Below are positions 15,704 to 23,635 of a stretch of 64,000 nt of DNA, piece after piece. The notes under the pieces were generated by a model. It saw only the letters and a list, made by a program, of their open reading frames with translations. It did not search any database and was not told where the DNA came from. This DNA comes from Sphingomonas sp. Leaf67 (GTDB taxonomy: Bacteria; Pseudomonadota; Alphaproteobacteria; Sphingomonadales; Sphingomonadaceae), in the NCBI RefSeq assembly GCF_001421965.1, contig NZ_LMLP01000025.1:148966-212965 (forward strand), read 5' to 3'. The translations under genes were made by a program, and so were the position numbers. How positions within the stretch are numbered: position 1 is the first letter of the stretch; the number at the start of each line of letters is the position of its first letter.

Positions 15704-15897
15704 GCGCCCTGCCGATCCCCTCGGACGTGACGACCCGGACGGGCCGTTATCATCTCGTTAAACAATTACCGTGCCAACCGGCGATTCGCCTTGGATACGA
15801 TCATCGGGGATTTGGCCGGGACTGTCGATATTGCCCGGCGAAGGAGCAGGGTGCCGCTTTTTCGGGCAGCTCATCTGCTCGCTTGGCCGGGAGGAGA
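15704..15897. other. Intergenic space upstream of glnB
   Basis: This space separates two leftward genes. It contains the candidate sigma-54 promoter. I see no clean NtrC dyad; a partial GGCACC half-site lies near 15850. It shows no gene. Confidence 0.4.
15761..15777 (-). promoter_or_regulatory. Candidate sigma-54 (RpoN) promoter of glnB-glnA
   Basis: Read leftwards the bases are TTGGCACGGTAATTGTT. The consensus is TGGCACG-N4-TTGC(A/T). The -24 GG element is perfect, the spacing is exact, and the -12 element has TTGT instead of TTGC. It lies about 60 bases before the glnB start. NtrC/RpoN control of glnBA is established in other alphaproteobacteria. Confidence 0.6.
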
Positions 15898-16725
15898 TCA
15901 CAGATAGGGCGGCTTGGTGAACCCTTTGGGGCTGAGCGTGAAAATCTCGCAGCCCTCCTCGGTAATCCCGATCGAATGCTCGAACTGCGCCGACAGCGAC
16001 CGGTCGCGGGTCACCGCCGTCCAGCCATCGTCGAGCATCTTCACGTCGGGCCGCCCGATATTGATCATCGGCTCGATCGTGAAGAACATGCCCGGCCGCA
16101 ATTCGGGGCCGGTACCGGGACGACCGGCATGGATCACTTCCGGCGCATCATGGAACAACCGCCCAAGGCCATGCCCGCAGAAGTCGCGCACGACGCCATA
16201 GCGGTGCGATTCGGCATGGCGCTGGATCGCGTTCGCGACATCGCCCATCCGGTTGCCGGGTTTGGCATGTTCGATACCGATCATCAGGCATTCATAGGTC
16301 ACATCGACCAGCTTGCGCGCCTTGATCGGGACATTGCCGACCAGATAGGTCCGGCTGCTGTCCCCGTGCCAGCCATCCAGCAAGGGGGTTACGTCGATAT
16401 TGGCGATGTCGCCGTCCTTCAGCGTCCGGTCCGACGGGATGCCGTGGCATACGACATGATTGATCGAGATGCAGGTCGAATGCGCATAGCCGCGATAGCC
16501 GAGCGTCGCCGGCACCGCGCCGCCCGCGCGCATCAGGCGAAAGATGATCGCGTCCAGCTCGGCGGTGGTGACGCCCGGCGCGACATGCGGCGTGATCTCG
16601 TCGAGGATATGCGCGGCGAGCCGGCCGGCGCGGCGCATCCCTTCGAACCCGGCGGCATCGTGCAGCTTGATCGCGCCGGTCCGGGCCAGCGGCATGTCGG
16701 TGGTGACGGTCTGATATTCGGTCAT
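15898..16725 (-). CDS. map: Methionine aminopeptidase, type I (first copy)
   Basis: A 275-residue cytoplasmic enzyme that removes the initiator methionine from nascent proteins. The five metal ligands are visible in order: two Asp in NIDVTPLLDGWHGDSS, His in GHGLGRLFHDAP, Glu in FTIEPM and Glu in AQFEHS. The start at ATG 16723-16725 (MTEYQTVTT) is preferred; another ATG lies three codons earlier. A second type I copy lies at 58835-59599. This copy has the longer N-terminal extension and is probably the housekeeping enzyme. It diverges from cinA. Confidence 0.93.
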   Translation of the reverse strand: MTEYQTVTTDMPLARTGAIKLHDAAGFEGMRRAGRLAAHILDEITPHVAPGVTTAELDAIIFRLMRAGGAVPATLGYRGYAHSTCISINHVVCHGIPSDRTLKDGDIANIDVTPLLDGWHGDSSRTYLVGNVPIKARKLVDVTYECLMIGIEHAKPGNRMGDVANAIQRHAESHRYGVVRDFCGHGLGRLFHDAPEVIHAGRPGTGPELRPGMFFTIEPMINIGRPDVKMLDDGWTAVTRDRSLSAQFEHSIGITEEGCEIFTLSPKGFTKPPYL

Positions 16726-16789
16726 ACGCTGCATATAAGCGAGGAAGTGGTGCTAGGCGAGGGCGGGGCGTCACGCTATGTCCGCGGCC

Positions 16790-17545
16790 ATGACCGACCG
16801 TATCTGGACCGCCGCATTGATCGTCATCGGTGACGAAATCCTCTCCGGCCGGACGCAGGACAAGAATATCGCCCAGCTCGCCACATGGCTGAACGTACAG
16901 GGCATTCGGCTCGGCGAGGTCCGGGTCGTCGCCGACCGCGAGGAAGCGATCGTGGAGGCGGTCAACATCCTGCGCGCGCGCAACGATTATGTCTTCACCA
17001 CCGGCGGCATCGGCCCGACCCATGACGACATCACCGTCGATTCGATCGCGGCGGCGCTGGGCGTGCCGGTGATCGTCCATCCCAAGGCGCGGGCGATCCT
17101 CGAATCCTATTACGAGACGCGCGGCGGACTGACCGATGCCCGGCTGCGCATGGCGCGGGTGCCGGAGGGCGGCGAGCTGATCGAAAACCGGATGTCGGGC
17201 GCGCCGGGCATCCGCATCGGCAACATCTTCATCATGGCGGGCGTGCCCCATATCGCCGCAGCGATGCTCGACAGCTTGACGGGTACGCTGGAGGGTGGCC
17301 TGCCGGTAGTGTCGGCGACGCTCGGCTGCTGGGTCGGTGAGAGCGAGGTCGCCGACATCCTTGGCGACGTCGAACGCGCCCATGACGGCGTCGCGATCGG
17401 CAGCTACCCGTTTTTCCGTGAAGGTCGCACCGGTGCCAATTTCGTTGTGCGTGCCACCGACACCGCGGCCGTCGACGCCTGTATCGCCGACCTTGCCGAC
17501 CGCCTGCGCAGGACCGGCCGCGAGCCGGTGACCGGCGGGATCTGA
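16790..17545 (+). CDS. CinA-type molybdopterin-binding domain protein
   Basis: A 251-residue protein made only of the N-terminal CinA (MoaB/Mog-like) domain. It begins with AALIVIGDEILSGRTQDKN and has the TTGGIGPTHDDIT signature at about residues 75-87. The usual C-terminal nicotinamide-nucleotide amidase domain is absent, as in many alphaproteobacterial homologues. Family members act on pyridine-nucleotide or ADP-ribose compounds; the exact substrate here is unknown. The first possible start is 16778, but MTDRIW at 16790 fits better. Confidence 0.85.
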   Translation: MTDRIWTAALIVIGDEILSGRTQDKNIAQLATWLNVQGIRLGEVRVVADREEAIVEAVNILRARNDYVFTTGGIGPTHDDITVDSIAAALGVPVIVHPKARAILESYYETRGGLTDARLRMARVPEGGELIENRMSGAPGIRIGNIFIMAGVPHIAAAMLDSLTGTLEGGLPVVSATLGCWVGESEVADILGDVERAHDGVAIGSYPFFREGRTGANFVVRATDTAAVDACIADLADRLRRTGREPVTGGI

Positions 17546-17615
17546 CGCAAGTCCAGTTGCAACGCAGCGGTCCGGTTGATATGTCCGACTAATAAACTGA
17601 CAGGAGAGAGCGACG

Positions 17616-18545
17616 TTGGCTAACGCCCCGACCCGCATCGCGTTGGCCGGTATCGGCAAGATCGCGCGCGACCAGCATATCCCGCATATTGCCGCCAGCC
17701 CCGATTTCGAACTGGTGGCGGCCGTCACCGGCCATACCGCCCCCGAAGGTGTACCGGGGTTCAAGACGATCGACGAGATGATGGCCGCGATGCCCGATGT
17801 GCAGGCGATTTCGATCTGCACGCCGCCGCGCGGTCGCCTGTCATTGATCCAGCAGGCGCTCGACCACGGCCTCGACGTCATGATCGAAAAGCCGCCCGCC
17901 GCGACGCTGTCCGAGGCGCAGGGCTTTGCCCGCGCCGCCGAAACCGCCGGCAAGGTGCTGTTCGCGACGTGGCATTCGCGCGAAGCCGCCGCCGTCGAGC
18001 CCGCCCGCGCGTGGTTGGCGCAGCGCAACATCCGCCGCGTCGAGGTGAACTGGAAGGAAGACGTCCGCGTCTGGCATCCGGGGCAGGCCTGGATCTGGGA
18101 ACCGGGCATCGGCGTGTTCGATCCGGGGATCAACGCGCTATCGGTTATCACTCGCATCTTGCCGCGTCCGCTTCTGCTCGATGGGGCCGAGTTACGCTTC
18201 CCGTCGAACCGCGACGCGCCGATCGCCGCCGATCTCGACTTTATCGATACCGCCGGGGTGCCGGTGCGCGTCGAATTCGACTTCGATCAGACGGGGCCGC
18301 AAACCTGGGACATCGACGTCGAAACGGATGACGGCCATCTGACGCTGGCGATGGGCGCGTCGCGCATGGCGGTCGACGGGGTTGCGGTCGATGTCGGCGA
18401 CGAAGCCGAATATGCGCGGCTCTACCGCCGCTTTGCCAAATGCCTGCGCGACCGGGTGAGCGATGCCGACCTGTCACCCTTCGTCCATGTCAACGACGCG
18501 TTCCTGCTGGGGCGCCGCACGACCGTCGGTGCATTCAGCGAATAG
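17616..18545 (+). CDS. Gfo/Idh/MocA dehydrogenase, D-galactose/L-arabinose 1-dehydrogenase-like
   Basis: A 309-residue NAD(P)-dependent sugar dehydrogenase. The Rossmann segment is IALAGIGKIARDQHIP (residues 8-23), and the family EKP motif follows in DVMIEKPPAATL. The C-terminal substrate domain contains WHPGQAWIWEPGIGVFDPG, close to D-galactose and L-arabinose 1-dehydrogenases of Pseudomonas and Azospirillum, which oxidise the sugar to its lactone. The start codon is TTG at 17616, placed 5-8 bases after AGGAGAGAG. The substrate is inferred; other pathway genes are not adjacent. Confidence 0.8.
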   Translation: MANAPTRIALAGIGKIARDQHIPHIAASPDFELVAAVTGHTAPEGVPGFKTIDEMMAAMPDVQAISICTPPRGRLSLIQQALDHGLDVMIEKPPAATLSEAQGFARAAETAGKVLFATWHSREAAAVEPARAWLAQRNIRRVEVNWKEDVRVWHPGQAWIWEPGIGVFDPGINALSVITRILPRPLLLDGAELRFPSNRDAPIAADLDFIDTAGVPVRVEFDFDQTGPQTWDIDVETDDGHLTLAMGASRMAVDGVAVDVGDEAEYARLYRRFAKCLRDRVSDADLSPFVHVNDAFLLGRRTTVGAFSE

Positions 18546-18555
18546 CCGTTATCTT

Positions 18556-18581
18556 CTCCCCTCCCTTGTCCGGGAGGGGAG
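18556..18581. terminator. Hairpin between convergent galD-like and plsC genes
   Basis: A perfect 10-bp stem, CTCCCCTCCC with GGGAGGGGAG around loop TTGTCC. It sits exactly in the 40-base convergent gap. T-runs are weak on both sides. The sequence belongs to the same family as the repeats at 3841 and 53041. Confidence 0.5.
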
Positions 18582-18585
18582 TCAT

Positions 18586-19308
18586 TCACCCCATCGCGGC
18601 CACAATCGCGTCCCGCGCCCGCGCCGCCACCGCCTTGCGTCCCAGACCCGCCGGATCAAAGGCCGGCAGGAAATGGATGGTCAGCCCGATCTGCCCCGGC
18701 CGCGCAAGCACACGCGCCGCATTCGCGGTCCCTGCTTCGTCACCGACCCACGCCACCTCGCGCGCATCGCCGTAATCCAGATAGACCGGCTGTACGCGCA
18801 GCCCTGGTGGCGGGGGATCGATCGCGCCGAGCAGTGCCGCCTTGAACGGCAGCAATTCGCCCGGTCGTGCGGTCGTACCCTCCGGAAACACCGTCACCGG
18901 ATGATCGGCGAGCAGCGCCTGCCGCAGCGTATCGATCTGCCGCGCCACCCCCAACCGGTCGCCGCGATCGATGAACAGCGTGTGGTTGAGCGTGCACAGC
19001 CACCCGACCAGCGGCGCATCGCGCAACTCGCCCTTGGCGACGAATGCGCTGCCGCTGGCCCCGGCGATGGCGAGAATGTCGATCCAGCTCTGATGGTTGG
19101 CAAGGTACAGCACGTCGCGCGCGACCGGCGTGCCGACCACCGTCGTCCGCACCCCGATCGCACGGGCCAACGCTCCCAGAAACCGCGGGGGCCATGGCGA
19201 GCGCAGCCGGACCAGTCGCCACGCACCGTGCAGGAGCAGGTAGCGCAGCAGCGTCGCGAGCATGGCCGCCGCACGCACCATCAATCGCAGGCGCGCACCA
19301 AACGGCAT
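18586..19308 (-). CDS. plsC: 1-acyl-sn-glycerol-3-phosphate acyltransferase
   Basis: A 240-residue inner-membrane enzyme that acylates lysophosphatidic acid to phosphatidic acid. The catalytic HX4D motif is NHQSWID (about residues 71-77) and the glycerol-phosphate site is FPEGTT (about 140). An N-terminal hydrophobic or amphipathic segment (residues 10-35) anchors it. It lies 4 bases behind fur in the same direction, so the genes are probably cotranscribed. The protein could instead be an OlsA-type ornithine lipid acyltransferase, which shares these motifs. Confidence 0.88.
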   Translation of the reverse strand: MPFGARLRLMVRAAAMLATLLRYLLLHGAWRLVRLRSPWPPRFLGALARAIGVRTTVVGTPVARDVLYLANHQSWIDILAIAGASGSAFVAKGELRDAPLVGWLCTLNHTLFIDRGDRLGVARQIDTLRQALLADHPVTVFPEGTTARPGELLPFKAALLGAIDPPPPGLRVQPVYLDYGDAREVAWVGDEAGTANAARVLARPGQIGLTIHFLPAFDPAGLGRKAVAARARDAIVAAMG

Positions 19309-19312
19309 GGGA

Positions 19313-19735
19313 TCAGCCCTTGCGTTCGAGGCTGACGCCGTAGAGTTCCATACGGTGATCGACGAGGCGGAAGCCGAGCCGTTCGGCGATCTGCTTCTGC
19401 AGCAATTCCAGTTCGGGATCGACGAATTCGATCACCCGGCCGCTTTCGACGTCGATCAGATGATCGTGATGCGCTTCGGGGGCGGGTTCATACCGGGCGC
19501 GCCCGTCGCCGAAATCATGCCGATCGAGGATACCGGCCTCTTCGAACAGGCGGACCGTGCGATAGACCGTGGCGATCGAGATACCCGGATCGATCGCGGA
19601 CGCGCGCTCATACACTTTTTCGACATCGGGATGGTCATCGGCTTCGGACAAGACGCGCGCGATCACGCGGCGCTGTTCGGTGATGCGCAGCCCTTTTTGT
19701 TGGCACAGTGCTTCGAGGTCGATCTTGCGGGGCAT
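19313..19735 (-). CDS. fur: Fur/Mur-family metal-responsive repressor
   Basis: A 140-residue Fur-family DNA-binding protein beginning MPRKIDLEALCQQKGLRIT. The winged-helix contains SIATVYRTVRLFEEAGI, and the regulatory metal site is HHDHLIDVESGRVIEF. The CxxC pair that holds structural zinc in gamma-proteobacterial Fur is missing, as in the alphaproteobacterial Fur/Mur group, which often responds to manganese. The frame runs 29 codons further upstream without similarity, so ATG 19733-19735 is used. Whether iron or manganese is sensed cannot be told from sequence. Confidence 0.9.
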   Translation of the reverse strand: MPRKIDLEALCQQKGLRITEQRRVIARVLSEADDHPDVEKVYERASAIDPGISIATVYRTVRLFEEAGILDRHDFGDGRARYEPAPEAHHDHLIDVESGRVIEFVDPELELLQKQIAERLGFRLVDHRMELYGVSLERKG

Positions 19736-19858
19736 GCGGTCCTGTACGTCCAGAGGATATGGCCCGACACTAACGCGCCCTGCTGCCGAGCGAAAGCCGC
19801 TAAGTGGCGCGGGTGCCGCCACCGGTGCAAACCGACGCCGACGCCGGCACCCGCACCG

Positions 19859-20272
19859 TCAACGGACGCGACGCTGCGTACCCAGACCAATCTTCTTGGC
19901 CAGCGTCCGGCGCTGTTCGGCATAATTGGGCGCGACCATGGGATAGTCTGCGGGCAGGTTCCACTTGGCGCGATACTGCTCGGGGGTCAGATTATAATGC
20001 GTCATCAAATGACGTTTGAGCATCTTGAGCTTCCGCCCATCCTCGAGACAGACGATATAATCAGGCTTCACCGACGACCGCACCGGCACAGCCGGTTCGG
20101 CGGGCGGGGCGGCGGGTTCGGCCGGCGTGCCCAGATCGTTCAATGCGTCATGTACGCTGCGGATCAGGACGGCGATATCGCCGACCTCGACATGATTATT
20201 CCCGACATGGGCGGCAACGATGTTCGCCGTCAGGGCAATGAGCGTGTCGTCGCGCTCCGCAAGAATGGTCAT
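19859..20272 (-). CDS. MucR/Ros-type zinc-finger regulator
   Basis: A 137-residue transcription regulator. The C-terminal MucR/Ros zinc finger reads CLEDGRKLKMLKRHLMTHY followed by TPEQYRAKW, with the Cys/Asp and two-His arrangement typical of the family. The N-terminal half (ALTANIVAAHVGNN and IRSVHDALNDLG) forms the dimerisation part, joined by a Pro/Ala-rich linker. MucR proteins act as H-NS-like silencers of AT-rich and surface-polysaccharide genes in alphaproteobacteria. Confidence 0.93.
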   Translation of the reverse strand: MTILAERDDTLIALTANIVAAHVGNNHVEVGDIAVLIRSVHDALNDLGTPAEPAAPPAEPAVPVRSSVKPDYIVCLEDGRKLKMLKRHLMTHYNLTPEQYRAKWNLPADYPMVAPNYAEQRRTLAKKIGLGTQRRVR

Positions 20273-20376
20273 GCTCTTCCTTCGTTACACGGCCGCACCG
20301 GCGGCCCATCGTCGCTATCGGACCAGAATGGGCAAGGCGCAACAATATTCCCGGCTTTTTTAGAATACCGCCGACG

Positions 20377-20889
20377 TCATTCGACCTGCGTCAGGCTGGC
20401 TGCTGCAACGGGCGGAGGAAACGATCGGACATAGGTATGAGCGTCGAATCGCTGACCGCTGCGTCCGGCATAATAGTTGCGGCGTTCCCCGCATTTGACG
20501 AAACCGGCGCTGGCGTAGAGCCGGGTCGCGTCGTTGCCCGCCCGCATTTCAAGGCACAGGCGCGCGGCACCCCGCGCCTGCGCATCGGTCATTGCGCGTT
20601 GCAGCAGCGCCAGCCCGACCCCACGCCCTCGATCTGCCGGATGCACCGCCAGCAACAGCAGTTCGGCATCATCAGCGACCGCGCGGGTCAGTGCAAAGCC
20701 GATCACCCGCCCGTCGTCACTTGCCAACGTCAGCCAGACGCCCGGCAGCGACAACATGCCGAGGCACTGCGACGGGGTCCACGCCTCACCGAAGCGCGGA
20801 TCGAATGCTGCCCGCATCACCCGGTCGACGGCTTCGATGTCGGCGGCGCTTCCGGTTGCCAGCGCGATATCGCTGCGAACGTCGCTCAT
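20377..20889 (-). CDS. rimI: RimI-like GNAT N-acetyltransferase
   Basis: A 170-residue GNAT enzyme. The acetyl-CoA site is AVHPADRGRGVGLALL (motif A, about residues 81-96), and the C-terminal segment NDATRLYASAGFVKCGERRNYY matches RimI, which acetylates the N-terminus of ribosomal protein S18. Its start overlaps the tsaB stop by 4 bases; tsaB-rimI pairing is widespread, which supports the assignment. The C-terminus is somewhat extended. Confidence 0.88.
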   Translation of the reverse strand: MSDVRSDIALATGSAADIEAVDRVMRAAFDPRFGEAWTPSQCLGMLSLPGVWLTLASDDGRVIGFALTRAVADDAELLLLAVHPADRGRGVGLALLQRAMTDAQARGAARLCLEMRAGNDATRLYASAGFVKCGERRNYYAGRSGQRFDAHTYVRSFPPPVAAASLTQVE

Positions 20890-21503
20890 GCGCGCACGCT
20901 TGGCACCGCATCGGGCGCACGGCCATAGAGCGGGGCAGGACGCAGGTTGCGCTGTTCGGCACTCAGCAAGACCGCATCGGCAGCGTCGGGCAGTCGGTCG
21001 CAGTCGGGCAGGGCGGCGTCGACCGTGCGGAGCCGGGCAAGGCCCTGACCAACGACGCGCCGTCCCTGCAACGCCGCGACCGCATCGGCGGGCTTGCGCG
21101 ACACGGCGGGACCGTCGGCGACGAGCGCACCGTCGAACCCCTGTTGGAACACCTCGCCATGGCCGCCGTCCAGCACCACAACGATCGCCTCACCCGGCTG
21201 TTCGGACAGCGCGGCGGCGGCGATCGATGCCAGCGACGAATAGCCGTGCACCGGCACGCCCCAACCGATGCCAAGCCCGCGCGCCGCCGCCAGCCCGACC
21301 CGGACGCCGGTAAAGCTGCCAGGCCCGCAATCGACGAGGATCGTGTCGGCCCGCCCCTGATTGGGCAGGGCGGCGATCATCGGCACCAACCGCTCGGCAT
21401 GACCGCGCCCGACGACGACATGGTCGCGGGCGATCACCACGCCGTCGTCGATCAGCGCGACCGAACAGGCGGCAGTGGCGGTTTCGATGACGAGCGTTCG
21501 CAC
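20886..21503 (-). CDS. tsaB: tRNA t6A37 synthesis protein TsaB
   Basis: A 205-residue ASKHA-fold protein that scaffolds TsaD and TsaE in threonylcarbamoyl-adenosine formation on tRNA. It starts at GTG 21501-21503 (RTLVIETATAACSVAL) and carries GPGSFTGVRVGLAAARGL, the most conserved TsaB segment. The frame is open far upstream, but that part shadows the nitroreductase gene. It lies 7 bases behind that gene and overlaps rimI. Confidence 0.93.
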   Translation of the reverse strand: MRTLVIETATAACSVALIDDGVVIARDHVVVGRGHAERLVPMIAALPNQGRADTILVDCGPGSFTGVRVGLAAARGLGIGWGVPVHGYSSLASIAAAALSEQPGEAIVVVLDGGHGEVFQQGFDGALVADGPAVSRKPADAVAALQGRRVVGQGLARLRTVDAALPDCDRLPDAADAVLLSAEQRNLRPAPLYGRAPDAVPSVRA

Positions 21504-21510
21504 GTGATCG

Positions 21511-22101
21511 TCAGACGACCCGGTTGAACTTGGCGAAATCCGGACGCGGCGACCGCGGATACAGCGTCTCGCGGTCGCCATAGCCCAGCGTGGTGATGAA
21601 GTTGGCGTGGACTGCCGGCGTCTCGGCGAAGAACGCCTTGTCGACCGCTCCGGCATCGAAGCCCGACATCGGCCCGGTATCGAACCCCAGCGCGCGCGCG
21701 GCAAGGATCAGATACGCGCCCTGCAACGACGAATTGCGGAATGCCGATGCCTGCCGCAACTCCGCATTACCGTCGAACCACGACTTCGCATCGGCGTGGG
21801 GGAACAGTTCGGGCAGATACTCGTGGAATTCGGTGTCCATGCCAATGATTGCGGTCACCGGCGCGGCGCGGATCTTGTCCGGGTTCGTACCGGTGGCACA
21901 GGCCGCCAGCTTTTCCTTGGACTCTGTCGAGGTACACCACACGATCCGCGCCGGCAGCTGGTTGGCGCTGGTCGGGCCCCATTTCATCAGGTCCCAGATC
22001 GCGGCCAGATCGGCTTCGGTTACCGGCTGGTCGGTATAATGGTTGAACGTACGCGCGCTGCGAAACAGCGTATCGAGTGCCTGATCGTCGAGTTTGGGCA
22101 T
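21511..22101 (-). CDS. RutE/HadB-like nitroreductase (malonic semialdehyde reductase)
   Basis: A 196-residue flavin-dependent nitroreductase-fold protein. The start LDDQALDTLFRSARTFN, the segment MKWGPTSANQLPARIVW and the C-terminal TLGYGD are typical of RutE-type malonic semialdehyde reductases and the related HadB. The substrate here is not proven; no other rut genes are near. The ATG overlaps the stop of the NifU-like gene (TGATG), so the genes are cotranslated. Confidence 0.82.
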   Translation of the reverse strand: MPKLDDQALDTLFRSARTFNHYTDQPVTEADLAAIWDLMKWGPTSANQLPARIVWCTSTESKEKLAACATGTNPDKIRAAPVTAIIGMDTEFHEYLPELFPHADAKSWFDGNAELRQASAFRNSSLQGAYLILAARALGFDTGPMSGFDAGAVDKAFFAETPAVHANFITTLGYGDRETLYPRSPRPDFAKFNRVV

Positions 22102-22676
22102 CAGACTGCACGAACCTCCGTGACTTCGGGAACATAATATTTGAGTAGCTGCTCGATCCCGTTCTTCAGTGTCGCGCTGGAGGACGGACAGCCCGAACAG
22201 GCCCCCTGCAACTGCAGATAGACTTTGCCCTGGTCAAACCCGCGATAGACGATGTCGCCGCCGTCATTGGCGACCGCCGGGCGGACGCGGGTCTCGATCA
22301 ATTCCTTGATCTGTTCGACGATATCGGCATCGGCCGGATCGTCGGTGAAGCTAGGTTCGTCGGACGCGACCGAGAAGCCTGCGCTGCCCGTCGGGTTGAA
22401 CAACGGCATCCGCCCGCCGAAATGATCCAGCATCAACGCCAGCACATCGGGTTTCAGGTCGGCCCATTCGCTGCCCGGCGCCTTGGTCACCGACACGAAC
22501 TCGCGGCCGAAAAACACGCCGACGACATCCCCCAGCGCGAACAACTGCGTGGCGAGCGGCGACGCCTCGGCCTCTTCGGGACTGGCGAAATCGCGGGTGC
22601 CCGCGTCCATGACGACCTGCCCGGGCAGGAATTTCAGGGTCGCCGGATTGGGCGTCGATTCCGTTTCGATCAACAT
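22101..22676 (-). CDS. NifU-like Fe-S scaffold protein with N-terminal Nfu domain
   Basis: A 191-residue protein. It begins MLIETESTPNPATLKFLPG, the Nfu N-terminal domain, and ends with a NifU C-terminal domain whose CxxC is ACSGCPSSS. Such proteins carry 4Fe-4S clusters to target enzymes. ATG 22674-22676 is used because the conserved domain starts there, although the frame continues upstream. It is the first gene of the leftward run and diverges from a Crp/Fnr gene. The suf operon lies 12 kb away. Confidence 0.92.
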   Translation of the reverse strand: MLIETESTPNPATLKFLPGQVVMDAGTRDFASPEEAEASPLATQLFALGDVVGVFFGREFVSVTKAPGSEWADLKPDVLALMLDHFGGRMPLFNPTGSAGFSVASDEPSFTDDPADADIVEQIKELIETRVRPAVANDGGDIVYRGFDQGKVYLQLQGACSGCPSSSATLKNGIEQLLKYYVPEVTEVRAV

Positions 22677-22811
22677 GCCGCCCATTTGGCGACCGGCGGA
22701 CGGGGGATCAAGGGCGTAGCGCGAAACGCTGCGTTCACCGTTGCCACCGCGCGTTGCCTCGATTGTTACGCTCCTGTACGACCCGGGCAACGACAGAAGG
22801 GGAAAGTGCCG

Positions 22812-23531
22812 GTGATCGAGACGCATATGGCGAAATTGCGCGCCCGCGACACGATTTCGGCGGAGGAAGAGCGGGTTATCTATGACTCGCTTGGCGAGGT
22901 GCGGTCGCTGGCGGCGCATCACACCTGCATCCATGCCGGCGAACGCCTCCATTCCAGCACGCTGCTGCTCGAAGGACTGATGTGCCGTTACAAGGATTTG
23001 CCGGGCGGCGAGCGGCAGATCACCGAACTGCACGTCGCCGGCGACTTCCTCGACCTGCACAGTTTTTCCCTCAAGCAGCTCGATCATAACGTCATGACGC
23101 TGACGCCGTGTCGCGTCGTACTGGTCCCGCATGCCAAGCTGAAGGACATCACCGAGACCCAGCCGCATCTGGCGCGGGTCTACTGGTTCCTGACTGCCCT
23201 CGACGCCGCGATCCATCGCGAATGGGAATTGTCGCTCGGCAGGCGAAACGCGATCCAGCGCATCGCCCATTTGATCTGCGAACTGCGCGTCCGGCTGGCA
23301 CTGATCGGCCAGGCCGACGACACCGGTTTTGCTCTGCCGCTGACGCAGGCCGACCTGTCCGACTGTACCGGTCTGACCCCGGTCCACGTGAACCGGACGC
23401 TGCGCGAAATGCGCGAACGGGGTTTGGTCGATCTGCGCGGCAAACGCGTGACGATCAACGACATGCCTGGATTGAGGGCAACGGCCGAGTTCGACGATTC
23501 GTATCTGTATCTCCGGCGCGAGGATCGCTGA
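22812..23531 (+). CDS. Crp/Fnr-family transcriptional regulator
   Basis: A 239-residue regulator with an N-terminal cyclic-nucleotide-type sensor domain (ITELHVAGDFLDLHSF is the conserved loop) and a C-terminal winged helix with LPLTQADLSDCTGLTPVHVNRTLREM. No Fnr-type cysteine cluster is visible, so it is not a 4Fe-4S oxygen sensor. It starts at GTG 22812 after AAGGGGAAAG; ATG 22827 is an alternative. The long open frame to its left is a shadow of the NifU-like gene. Confidence 0.88.
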   Translation: MIETHMAKLRARDTISAEEERVIYDSLGEVRSLAAHHTCIHAGERLHSSTLLLEGLMCRYKDLPGGERQITELHVAGDFLDLHSFSLKQLDHNVMTLTPCRVVLVPHAKLKDITETQPHLARVYWFLTALDAAIHREWELSLGRRNAIQRIAHLICELRVRLALIGQADDTGFALPLTQADLSDCTGLTPVHVNRTLREMRERGLVDLRGKRVTINDMPGLRATAEFDDSYLYLRREDR

Positions 23532-23635
23532 CGGCAAGCTGACCCGAAGCTGAACCGGGCGACCGAAACAGCTTTATCTTTCGCGCCGTGTGTCGATACT
23601 GGTCGGGGCGTTGCGACGACGCTACACCCCGACTT

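Noticed and set aside
22422..22811. A 130-residue N-terminal extension of the Crp/Fnr protein
   Set aside because: The extension is antisense to the NifU-like gene and the promoter region; the regulator's own start with a ribosome site lies at 22812.
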